From positions 400,189 through 464,188 of the forward strand of contig CALSLW010000002.1 of the NCBI GenBank assembly GCA_943787295.1: a stretch of DNA of 64,000 nucleotides, read 5' to 3'. The translations under genes and the position numbers were made by a program. The first letter of the stretch is position 1. Each line of letters starts with the position of its first letter. The notes under the pieces were generated by a model. That model made no database searches and had not been told where the DNA came from. It saw only the letters and a list, made by a program, of their open reading frames with translations. This document shows positions 1 to 7,855 of the stretch, piece after piece. Origin of the DNA: an uncultured Flavobacteriaceae bacterium (GTDB lineage: Bacteria; Bacteroidota; Bacteroidia; Flavobacteriales; Flavobacteriaceae).

Positions 1-1211
1 ACATATGTTTTGGTATTTCTATTATTCCACCATCTGTCAAGGACAATAGCCAAAGAATCATCTCCCCAGATTACCTGAGAAAATCTATTTTTTATTTGGG
101 TTAATTGTTCTGGTTCATTTTTAAATGGTGCTTCCCATTGGTATAATGCGTCTCTGTAAACTACCTCAACTTCAGGGTCTCCATTATCAAGGGCTTTTAC
201 ATAGAAAATTGTTGAGGGTTGATCGTTTCGCCAGGAGATTCGTCTTTTTTCTGTGCTTGCAGACATAAATCCTTTTGGTAATACTTCCTGAAGAGGGCTA
301 TCTGAAATTACTTTAATCCTTTTAGCATTCAAGTCATAAACATGTGTTTCAGTAGGAAAACGATTATAAGGGACTATATATGAAAAAGGGGGTTTAACAA
401 AAGAGATCAAAACATAGGCTCCATTAGGGGAAACTTGAACGTCACGATACATTTTAGCGGATAAAAATGGTGTTCTATTCCCTTTTAAGTCTACGAGGTC
501 AATTTCAGACCGACTTAACTGTTCAAAGTTCTTTACATCTACTGGATTTTTAATAAGGTCTTGATAGGTTCTATTCTGAGCTTTTTCACCATTATTTTCG
601 GTAACCTTTGGCCCTGTTGGAATAATTTCAGCTTGGTCTAGAATGGGCTTCCGGTCTTTCGGAAGAAACTTAACTAACATTCTCTTACTGTCCTTTAGCC
701 AATTTATGCTTTTTCCCATGCTCGCATTTAATGGTGAGGAAACTAATCTTTTTGCCAATTTAGTCTCTATATCTAAGACCCAAAGTTCAACTCCATTCTC
801 AGAAGTATGGGTCATCGCAATTTTTTTCTCATCTGGTGACCAAGTAAAATTACTAAGTTTGGGGTTTTCTGGGAGTCCTTCTACTAGGACCCTCTCTTTC
901 CCCTGATTTAGGGATACAATTTCAACCTTATTATAATAAGTTGTTCGACTACCTATATAACGCTTGGGATCAACCCTTAGACCTGCAAGACGTAATTCCT
1001 TTCTTGATAAATCTGCAATGTTTTTATAGGTCGGGCGAGAAACTAGAACTAATACTGTATTTTTTGAATTGCTTAGAACTGCTGGTGCTAAGTTTACATC
1101 AATCAATTCAAGTAATTCTTTCTTTGGAGTTTGATACCCTAGTTCTTCTTGTGCAAAAACATGGGTCGTAAAGATAAGGCTAGCGAGTGATACAAACTTT
1201 TTTATGCTCAT
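1..1211 (-). CDS. Secreted S9 family (glutamyl endopeptidase-like) peptidase, N-terminal part
   Basis: The reading frame starts at an ATG (1209-1211, reverse strand) and stays open to the window edge, so about 403 N-terminal residues are visible and the catalytic C-terminal hydrolase domain lies outside. Residues 1-20 form a signal peptide ending in THVFAQ. The next part (PKKELLELIDV, then a stretch ending KELRLAGLRVDP) and the later WSPDEKKIA blade motif resemble the beta-propeller of the S9D group that includes chloroplast glutamyl endopeptidase CGEP. These enzymes are serine peptidases that cut peptides after acidic residues; here it would act in the periplasm. The family call rests on the propeller half only, because Ser, Asp and His of the triad cannot be seen. 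No upstream gene is coupled to it. Confidence 0.75.
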   Translation of the reverse strand, partial: MSIKKFVSLASLIFTTHVFAQEELGYQTPKKELLELIDVNLAPAVLSNSKNTVLVLVSRPTYKNIADLSRKELRLAGLRVDPKRYIGSRTTYYNKVEIVSLNQGKERVLVEGLPENPKLSNFTWSPDEKKIAMTHTSENGVELWVLDIETKLAKRLVSSPLNASMGKSINWLKDSKRMLVKFLPKDRKPILDQAEIIPTGPKVTENNGEKAQNRTYQDLIKNPVDVKNFEQLSRSEIDLVDLKGNRTPFLSAKMYRDVQVSPNGAYVLISFVKPPFSYIVPYNRFPTETHVYDLNAKRIKVISDSPLQEVLPKGFMSASTEKRRISWRNDQPSTIFYVKALDNGDPEVEVVYRDALYQWEAPFKNEPEQLTQIKNRFSQVIWGDDSLAIVLDRWWNNRNTKTY

Positions 1212-1311
1212 TGGATAATTTTTATTCAAATTATAACTTTTTTCTGGATCAATTGATAAAACAAAGTTTACTCTAAATGTATAATAATGAATTCCACATC
1301 GCTTTCTCACT

Positions 1312-1342
1312 CCACTTGCGGGTTCAAGTCCCGCCTCGAGCA
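1312..1342 (+). pseudogene. 3' end of a tRNA gene without its 5' half
   Basis: Bases 1318-1334 form a perfect T-arm: stem GCGGG, seven-base loop TTCAAGT, stem CCCGC. It is followed by CTCGAGC and A, which have the form of an acceptor 3' strand and discriminator base. The matching 5' acceptor strand (GCTCGAG) and the D and anticodon arms are not present in the preceding 100 bases. This is therefore a tRNA 3' remnant rather than a working gene. Such remnants are typically left at the edge of elements that integrate into tRNA 3' ends. The isoacceptor cannot be told from this part alone. Confidence 0.55.
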
Positions 1343-1474
1343 CTTTAGAACCCGTAATAGATTGTTTTACATGATGTTGCGGATTTTTTTATTGAAGCAT
1401 AGGAATAGGGTTTGATATGTAATCTATTTTTTTTGTATACATTGGTTTTATTATTAACCATAAATCAATTCTAT

Positions 1475-2110
1475 ATGAAGACTAATTCAATATTAATAAG
1501 TGAAAAAAGAAAAGTTTTTAAATTAAACACAGCATCACAAAAAATAGAATGGGATGTTTCTTTTGAACATAAAATAGCTGGAATCTCAAGAGTCAATGAA
1601 TATGTGTTTATTTCCACTGTTAGTAATTGGGGGAAATACCATACCAGTTTATTAAAATTTAATAGTGGAAAACTGCTCTGGACAATAAATAAGATACTTT
1701 ATCATGTTCATGTCTTTGAAGAAACTATTATATATATTGATAAAACCAAAGAGGTAGTTTGTTTATTACTAAATAGTGGTGAAGAAAAGTTCAGAGTCAA
1801 GATGGATTTCAAATGGTATGAATCTCCAAAAATGGCACTGATTGAAAATAATATATACCTATTTTCGACAAAGAGGACTAAAGTTTTAAATCTTAATACT
1901 GGAAGCTTATCAGAAGCTAAATTACCGGCAAACATAAATCCTAAGGAATTAACTTTTATAGTAGATGAGTTTCAAATCGAAATAAACACCTTACCCTCTG
2001 GAGATGCAGGTGATGCAATGTTATACGGAATAGGAGCAGGAAATGATGGAGGAGGCTTTAACGGTGGAGATGCTGGTGGCGGGGGAGATGCTGGCGGCGG
2101 GGGAGAATAG
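1475..2110 (+). CDS. Orphan protein with PQQ-like repeats and a glycine-rich tail
   Basis: I do not recognise this as a known family. The open frame begins at 1412, but I prefer the ATG at 1475 (211 residues, MKTNSILISE), because the upstream 21 residues are hydrophobic without a clean signal peptide; the longer form could instead be a membrane-anchored version. Residues about 10-75 look like blades of a PQQ/WD-type propeller (KVFKLNTASQKIEWDVS and LLKFNSGKLLWTI share the 'N-x-G/S-x-x-x-W' pattern). The last 25 residues are almost only Gly, Asp and Ala, with GGDAGGGGDAGGGGE at the end. It is AT-rich, stands alone between a tRNA remnant and a broken receptor gene, and may have arrived by transfer. 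Function unknown. Confidence 0.5.
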   Translation: MKTNSILISEKRKVFKLNTASQKIEWDVSFEHKIAGISRVNEYVFISTVSNWGKYHTSLLKFNSGKLLWTINKILYHVHVFEETIIYIDKTKEVVCLLLNSGEEKFRVKMDFKWYESPKMALIENNIYLFSTKRTKVLNLNTGSLSEAKLPANINPKELTFIVDEFQIEINTLPSGDAGDAMLYGIGAGNDGGGFNGGDAGGGGDAGGGGE

Positions 2111-2135
2111 ATAATAAGTGAAATATATCCTTATT

Positions 2136-2396
2136 TTAAACAATTTCAGAATTAAATCTAAAATCCAAAGACTCATTAGCCGAATGCGAAATACTATCTA
2201 CTTTTGGCAACACATAAGGAATCAATTTAATAACAAGTTCTATCCTTTGTTTTGGTTCTAAAGAATCTAAGCATTTTCGAATTTCATCCAGTTCCTTATA
2301 AATCAAATCTTTTAAAACTGTTCTAATTACTTTAGTTAGTTTATTTGGTGTTCCCTTTTGTCTTCCACCAAAGGGACAATTGATTAATTTTCGTCC
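2136..2396 (-). pseudogene. DUF5681-like small protein, start missing
   Basis: Reverse-strand frame of about 86 residues ending at the TAA 2136-2138. It contains GGRQKGTPNKLTK, then an amphipathic helical region with LEPKQRIELVIKLIPYVLPK. This layout (a GRPKGTPNK-like N-terminal motif, then a 'L-E-P-K-x-R-x-E-L' and 'Y-V-L-P-K' helix) is that of small conserved Bacteroidota proteins related to DUF5681, some of which resemble phage terminase small subunits. In this frame the only upstream codons before a TAG (near 2430) contain no ATG, GTG or TTG near the motif, so the gene is either 5'-truncated or uses a rare start. It overlaps the last codons of the broken receptor gene by 13 bases. Frame preserved; expression doubtful. 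Confidence 0.5.
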
Positions 2397-4751
2397 CTGA
2401 TTCGGTTTTCTTCTTGGGGTCTAGTACGATCCTCCTTACTTTTACCAAATTTCGACCCAAAACTATAAATTAATCTCAATTGAATGTTTTGTCTTGAACC
2501 GTTGCTTTCTACTGCTGCAGAGCCGTTACCATAATCTATTTTCCCTACAAAACCTCTATTGAGTATCTTATTGAATCCAAGGTTTGCTTTCAATTGATCG
2601 TCTAAGAAGGCCTTGCCAAAAGAAAAATCTAATTCAGCCAACCAATCCACTTCAATTTGGCCTTCCAATGCCCCTGTGCCATAGTTTCCACTCATTTCAA
2701 AATTTATTCCCCACGGCATAACCCGCTTGAATAAACCAAAACATATACCATTTATTTAAATTCACATTATAGATTAATGACTGATAATCTGTATTGACTA
2801 CAATTACACCCGTATAACCCTCAACATCACCCAATAAACTTAGGGGGGCAAATAATCTGAAATTCCAATTTGAGTTTTCCTCTATGTTTACCTCTCGCTG
2901 TCTGATTTGTGCTGTAGTATTGTCTTGTTGAATTAATTGGAAAATTTCATCGTCTGTTTTTCTATAAGCAATAGTGAAAAATGGCTGCCCTTCATAGGTC
3001 AAATTAAATTGATAATTATTGGTATATGAAGGGGCTAAATTTGGGTTCCCTTGACTGGCTGAAAAAGGGTCTAAAAATTCTGCAAAAGAGTTTAAACTAC
3101 TGTAAGAAGGACGCTCGATTCGATAGCTGTAGGACACACTTGCACCCAAAACATCTGACAATTCTCTACTGACTGACGCACTGGGAAATATTTTCTTGAT
3201 GGGTCTTCATTTTATACTCACTTCAGGAGTCCCCCCTTGCATAAAAATAGAGGTGCCATCTGTATTACTATCTTCGTATCGCAATCCGCCAGAAAAAGAC
3301 CATTTTCCCTTGCTTGCATTTAATTTTGCATACACAGCAAAAATAGTTTCGTCAATCAAAAATTGGCTACTCTCCTCTTCAATTAAAACAAAAGCTCCTT
3401 GATCATTAGCTCGATAGGACTGTAAATCATTATCTGTATCAACATTGGCATACCTTGAACCCAAACTTAGCTTGAAATTATCGTTAAATTTTTTGAAATA
3501 ATCTACTTTGTAAGTCTTAATGGCGCATTCCCCATTTTGAATATACCTTCTATCAATAAAAGGGAGTGTGCTTCTTGCGAGACCAGACAACTGGTTCGTG
3601 TTATCATTTATAAAGTTGATATAATTAAAATCCACGAGTAATTTATCCGTTTCGGTTTTGTATTCATAGTAAGGGTTAAAACTAAAATCACTTCGGTCCC
3701 TATCAAAGGTGTTTTCTGAAAATAAAGTATTGACGTTATTTTGATCAGAAACAACGGTTTCACTTGTTGCGGTACGTTGTGAATCTCTACTGTTCCACCG
3801 ACCAGCAAGTCCAATTGAATGCTTCTCGTTCAAATAATAATCTAACGCACCCGAAAATCTTAGATTCACTGGAGCATAAGGCTCTATTGTTTCCTGATCA
3901 TACGTCAGGTCGCCAACTGTTCTGACTAAAAACAAATCGTCTCTCCATGTCGGCTCAGAATAACCAACGCTCGTCTGCCAATTTAATTTATTCTTGTAAC
4001 TGGCAATTGAGGCAGTTGTTCCGTATTCAAAACCTTGATCCTCTCCTACCCAAGTATTGACACTTCCATAAGTGCCTAAACGTACATTTTTCTTTAAAAT
4101 AATATCGATAATGGCACCTGAACCCGAGGCTTGATATTCTGCTCCTGGCTGCTCGATTACTTCAATTTTAGCAATATTGTCTGCTGGTAAATCACGTAAT
4201 AAGGTTTGTACATCCGTATACTCGGTTGTCTTTCCATTGATCAAAATTCTGATTCCCCTATTCCCAGCGATTGAAATACCATTATTAGTCACTAAAACAC
4301 CCGGTACTTTTCGCATTACATCCCTTAAACTGGTATTTATCATCTCAGAATTTTCAAGATTCACCACCAATTTTTCGGCTGTTTGTCGAATGGTAGGACG
4401 CTTATTTTTTACCACTACTTCGTCCAAATTCTCTATCTCTTCTTCTAATATAAAATCAGCGATTTTATTTTCAAGCAATTCAAATTCTTCTGTATGCTTT
4501 AACTTAAAGCCTAAAACAGAAACTTCAATCTGATAAGTTCCCTTTTCGATATCTTCAAAAAGATACTTTCCTTCGTCATCAGAAACAACACCTCTAATAA
4601 AGGATTCATCATCCTTTTGCATTAGAATTATGTTTGCGAATGGAATTGGAGATTCAAAATTATCTGCTATTTTCCCACTTATGGTATGCTGCGCTTTTAC
4701 TGAATAAAGACCTAAAAAAAGAAAAGCTAAATAGCTAAATAATGATTTCAT
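2384..4751 (-). pseudogene. TonB-dependent outer membrane beta-barrel receptor, broken
   Basis: The three collinear pieces together make one receptor of about 780 residues, the usual size for this Bacteroidota family. Piece 1 (3207-4751) has a signal peptide (FLGLYSVKAQ), a carboxypeptidase-regulatory-like domain (about 20-105) and a plug domain (about 115-215, with LRDVMRKVPGVLV and GSGAIIDI). It ends at an in-frame TGA (3207-3209). The same frame continues to 2697 with clear barrel sequence (RPIKKIFPSASVSREL). There a one-base frameshift between about 2697 and 2719, near GGGG and TTTT runs, shifts into the last piece, which ends IYSFGSKFGKSK plus a charged tail at 2384. It would import an unknown substrate with TonB energy. 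Two lesions suggest a real pseudogene, though the homopolymer lesion could be a sequencing error. Confidence 0.85.
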
Positions 4752-5030
4752 ATTGTAATGTAAATAGTCGACAGAAACAGACTAAATCTGTATCTCGTTA
4801 CATCAATAAGAAGCTAAAGTCATTTAATTGTTACATTATTTAACATAAAAGTCTCTTGCAATTCAAGCTCTTTCAGAATCTACCTCACCCAAGTACTAAG
4901 GTATAACATGAATTTATAACACCCCTTAACAACTTTAAGCTACTATCTCATAATTATAGGGCAATTGCATGAAAAAGTATTTATCCTTTAGATTTAAGTA
5001 AAAAAAACGAGAAATGCCCGTGCGGTTTTC

Positions 5031-5810
5031 TTATGCTTCGTAAAGTGATTCCCACTGATTGACTTCCATCTCGTCGATTTTTAAATCATCAAGACCTTTT
5101 TGATCAAATGGGTTTTCGATATACTCTTGTACATTGTATAAAGCCATTAAAACAAAACTTACTACTAAAGAGAAAAGTAGCGAGATGATTGTTTCAATAT
5201 TTATTCCTAGGGTTTCCCTCGCAACAATCAACTGAGAGTTGTATAGTAAAGGAGAAAGATAGATAAAGATCAAACAGTATTTTCGCAATGAAATAGGGGT
5301 ACCGTGAATCTTAATGCCGCGAATCTTTTCTGCGGTGAGAAATAATTCATTTTTCACCCTAATTAAACTGTCCTTTTCACGCTCATTAAACAAACCTTTG
5401 TAAGCATCTATCAACACTAAGATCGTTTTGCGCTTTTGCCTTAAGGCATTAAACTCTTTTGTTGTGTTAGGATTCTTGAGGTAATCAATTAAAATCTCTT
5501 GTGCTTCCATTAAAACACCATATAACTTATCGTAATCCTCTTTTTTAATTTTTTCTACTGCATAAAAAATATTCGTCAAATCAACGATCTTATTCCTAAA
5601 CTCGGCAAAGACATTAATCGCATCTTGTCGTCTTTGATACGCGCTTGTGATTGAGAATACCAATGGAAAAACAATGGCAATACTCATAATGGTAAAGTCA
5701 ATTTCTAAATTGATTTGGTAAAAATCATATAAATAATAGATGACAACTGTTTCTATCAATATGATTAAAATTCTATAGTTAAATACAGAAGAAAGTGCGT
5801 TATTATTCAT
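5031..5810 (-). CDS. Bestrophin-like membrane protein
   Basis: A 259-residue protein with two N-terminal membrane segments (about 10-30 and 38-58), a central charged helical region (about 60-175), and two C-terminal membrane segments (about 180-200 and 207-228). The pattern of two helices, cytosolic helical domain, two helices, and the ending EYIENPFDQKGLDDLKID matches the bestrophin/DUF4239-like class, where the 'E-N-P-F' sequence follows the last helix. Bestrophins are anion channels in animals; bacterial members are poorly studied. It lies 10 bases downstream of the small membrane protein gene at 5821-6045, so the two are probably co-transcribed. Identification is by pattern only. Confidence 0.5.
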   Translation of the reverse strand: MNNNALSSVFNYRILIILIETVVIYYLYDFYQINLEIDFTIMSIAIVFPLVFSITSAYQRRQDAINVFAEFRNKIVDLTNIFYAVEKIKKEDYDKLYGVLMEAQEILIDYLKNPNTTKEFNALRQKRKTILVLIDAYKGLFNEREKDSLIRVKNELFLTAEKIRGIKIHGTPISLRKYCLIFIYLSPLLYNSQLIVARETLGINIETIISLLFSLVVSFVLMALYNVQEYIENPFDQKGLDDLKIDEMEVNQWESLYEA

Positions 5811-5820
5811 GGTAAAATAC

Positions 5821-6045
5821 TTAAAGGGTGGTAAAACTAAATAGGTAACCTATGATGATTCCTAGTAAAAGGATAATTGCGTTTTTCAGTTTAAAAACAA
5901 TAGCATATTTTTCCCAAGAATCTGGAATATTGTTTTTATTCTCATCTGTTGCAAAACCAGATTTAGTTGAATAATTCGCATACCAATAAAAAAACAACAA
6001 GGCAATCGAAAGGCCTATCGCAATAAAAAATAGTGTATTAATCAT
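5821..6045 (-). CDS. Small membrane protein with N-K-N-x-I-P-D motif
   Basis: A 74-residue protein with one membrane helix at about 3-22, a loop containing DENKNNIPDSWEKY, and a second helix at about 52-72. The loop resembles a single calcium-binding D-x-N-x-N-x-I-x-D repeat like those of thrombospondin type 3 or dockerin proteins. The divergently placed gene at 6307 encodes another small membrane protein with the related EDVNKNYIPDRLE, so the two are likely old paralogs or partners. It is followed after 10 bases by the bestrophin-like gene. Function unknown. Confidence 0.6.
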   Translation of the reverse strand: MINTLFFIAIGLSIALLFFYWYANYSTKSGFATDENKNNIPDSWEKYAIVFKLKNAIILLLGIIIGYLFSFTTL

Positions 6046-6134
6046 CTCTTTTGATTTATGATTATAATTCCTTTAACGAGATTTATTTAAACTTATTGGA
6101 TAAGATCTTATAAAAAAGGTGAATTTTAATCTCA

Positions 6135-6153
6135 TGCAGTATTATTGCAGTAT
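6135..6153. repeat. Paired 8-base direct repeats in a divergent promoter region
   Basis: TGCAGTAT occurs at 6135-6142 and again at 6146-6153, 11 bases apart, about one helical turn. The pair sits between the divergent small membrane protein genes at 6045 and 6307. It could be a regulator binding site, but a chance repeat is possible in AT-rich DNA. Confidence 0.25.
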
Positions 6154-6306
6154 AAACAAGGATTGCATCCTTTTGTTTTAACGCTTGCATTTATTGTCTT
6201 TTTCAGGGTCTTAATTAAGCACAAAACTCCTATAATTAGTAACTTAAGTGAAAAATACGGCTGTATTTTATTAAATTTTTACTATCTTGTAACAAAGACA
6301 AGCATT

Positions 6307-6486
6307 ATGAATGATATTATAATTGTAAGCATCGCTATATTTATCTTAATAGCAGCAATCGTTATTTATGGTGTAGTTAGTACCTCTATGGGATACGAAG
6401 AGGACGTCAATAAAAACTATATCCCAGATCGTCTTGAACGCATGTTAGGTATGGATCCTAAAGCAAAAAAAGACGAAGAAGTCTAA
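6307..6486 (+). CDS. Small membrane protein with N-K-N-x-I-P-D motif
   Basis: The start chosen is the ATG at 6307, giving 59 residues (MNDIIIVSIAIFILIAAIVI). The upstream in-frame extension to 6145 has no membrane-protein logic and covers the promoter region, where TATCTTGT (near 6282) resembles a flavobacterial -7 element. One N-terminal membrane helix is followed by GYEEDVNKNYIPDRLERM and a lysine/aspartate-rich tail. The motif parallels DENKNNIPDSWEKY of the divergent 5821-6045 gene. No function can be named; a single-site calcium-binding anchor protein is only a guess. Confidence 0.6.
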   Translation: MNDIIIVSIAIFILIAAIVIYGVVSTSMGYEEDVNKNYIPDRLERMLGMDPKAKKDEEV

Positions 6487-6631
6487 TCCACTCCTCCTTT
6501 CTTTTAAGCCTAATTGACTCTCCAAAAAGATTGTTTGGATAATCAGTCATTTAGCCCTAGTTTTACATGCCTAATTTAATTGAAATACAATTAAATTAAT
6601 TGATACAATAAACGCATATTAATACTATATC

Positions 6632-7834
6632 ATGGAAGCATATATTTATGACGCTATCCGTACCGTAAGGGGAAAGGGTAACAAAAAAGGAGCATTGATC
6701 GGAGTAACTCCCACAGAACTTGCTAGACAAACACTTACTGCTTTACAAGCTAAACATCAATTAGACACTACGCTAGTAAACGATGTTATTTTAGGCTGTG
6801 TTGGTCAAGTAAAAGATCAGGGAGCCAATATTGCAAAATCGGCTGCACAAGCCTCTGCTTATGGCGATCATCTTTGTGGCGTAACTCTAAACCGCTTTTG
6901 TGGTTCTGGATTAGAATCAATGAATCAAGCTGCGGCCTATATTAAATCTGGTTTCCGTGATTTAATTGTAGCCGGTGGAGTAGAAAGCATGTCACGTGTT
7001 GCTATGGGATCAGATGGTGCAGGGATGTTTATTGACCCTACACTAGCGATTCCAGGGAATCTTGTTCCTCAAGGAATTTCTGCCGATTTAATTGCCTCTA
7101 AATACGGCTATACCCGCGAAGCTACAGATGCATTTGCTGCAGAATCTCAACGCCGTGCAGCGGAAGCTAACGCAAAAGGATACTTCAAATCTCGTATTGC
7201 TATTCAAGACCAAAACGGAACCGATATCTTAACCACAGACGAAAACATTCGTCCTGGAACAACTGCAGCATCTTTAGCTAGCCTTCCACCTGCCTTCCAA
7301 ATGATGGGAGCAATGGCTGGATTTGACGATGTCGCACTAGATAAATACCCAGAAGTGGAAACACTACACCACGTGCATCACGCCGGAAACTCTTCTGCCA
7401 TTGTAGATGGTGCCGCGATCTCTTTAATTGGTAGCGAAGAAGCAGGAAAGCAAATGGGCTTAAAACCGCGTTTTAAAATCCGTACTGCTGCCATCGACGG
7501 GACAGACCCAACGATCATGTTGACTGGACCAGCACCCGCAACTCGCAAAGCCTTAAAGCAGGCTGGGATGAACATCGGAGACATCGACTTGATCGAAGTT
7601 AACGAAGCCTTCTCTGCTATTCCTATGTTATTCATGGAAGAAATGGGCATCGATAGCAGCAATGTCAATGTTAACGGTGGAGCCATTGCCATGGGTCACC
7701 CACTAGGTGCCACAGGTTGTATGCTTGCTGGAACATTGATGGACGAATTAGAACGCCGTGATTTAAATACGGGATTAGTCACTTTATGTATCGCTGGAGG
7801 AATGGGGATTGCCACCATTATCGAACGCGTATAA
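6632..7834 (+). CDS. fadA: Acetyl-CoA C-acyltransferase (beta-oxidation thiolase)
   Basis: A 400-residue thiolase, normal length for the family. It cleaves 3-ketoacyl-CoA with CoA to acetyl-CoA and a shortened acyl-CoA, the last step of fatty acid beta-oxidation. The acyl-accepting cysteine is Cys90 in NRFCGSGLES. The C-terminal active-site residues are His356 in AMGHPLGATG and Cys386 in LCIAGGMG. It begins 22 bases upstream of the end of its partner's leader: the fadB-like gene follows after 21 bases, in the same operon, so the two proteins probably form the fatty acid oxidation complex. The symbol is used by analogy; fadI-type naming would also fit. Repression by the convergent TetR gene at 10052 is plausible but inferred. 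Confidence 0.9.
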   Translation: MEAYIYDAIRTVRGKGNKKGALIGVTPTELARQTLTALQAKHQLDTTLVNDVILGCVGQVKDQGANIAKSAAQASAYGDHLCGVTLNRFCGSGLESMNQAAAYIKSGFRDLIVAGGVESMSRVAMGSDGAGMFIDPTLAIPGNLVPQGISADLIASKYGYTREATDAFAAESQRRAAEANAKGYFKSRIAIQDQNGTDILTTDENIRPGTTAASLASLPPAFQMMGAMAGFDDVALDKYPEVETLHHVHHAGNSSAIVDGAAISLIGSEEAGKQMGLKPRFKIRTAAIDGTDPTIMLTGPAPATRKALKQAGMNIGDIDLIEVNEAFSAIPMLFMEEMGIDSSNVNVNGGAIAMGHPLGATGCMLAGTLMDELERRDLNTGLVTLCIAGGMGIATIIERV

Positions 7835-7855
7835 TTTTTAAGCTTTACTATAGAA

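Noticed and set aside
643-1171. Forward-strand reading frames of 87 and 76 residues
   Set aside because: They lie opposite the S9 peptidase gene, which has clear protein motifs in the reverse frame.
1318-1342. A complete tRNA gene at this place
   Set aside because: Only the T-arm and 3' acceptor strand are present; no D-arm, anticodon arm or 5' acceptor strand lies within 100 bases upstream.
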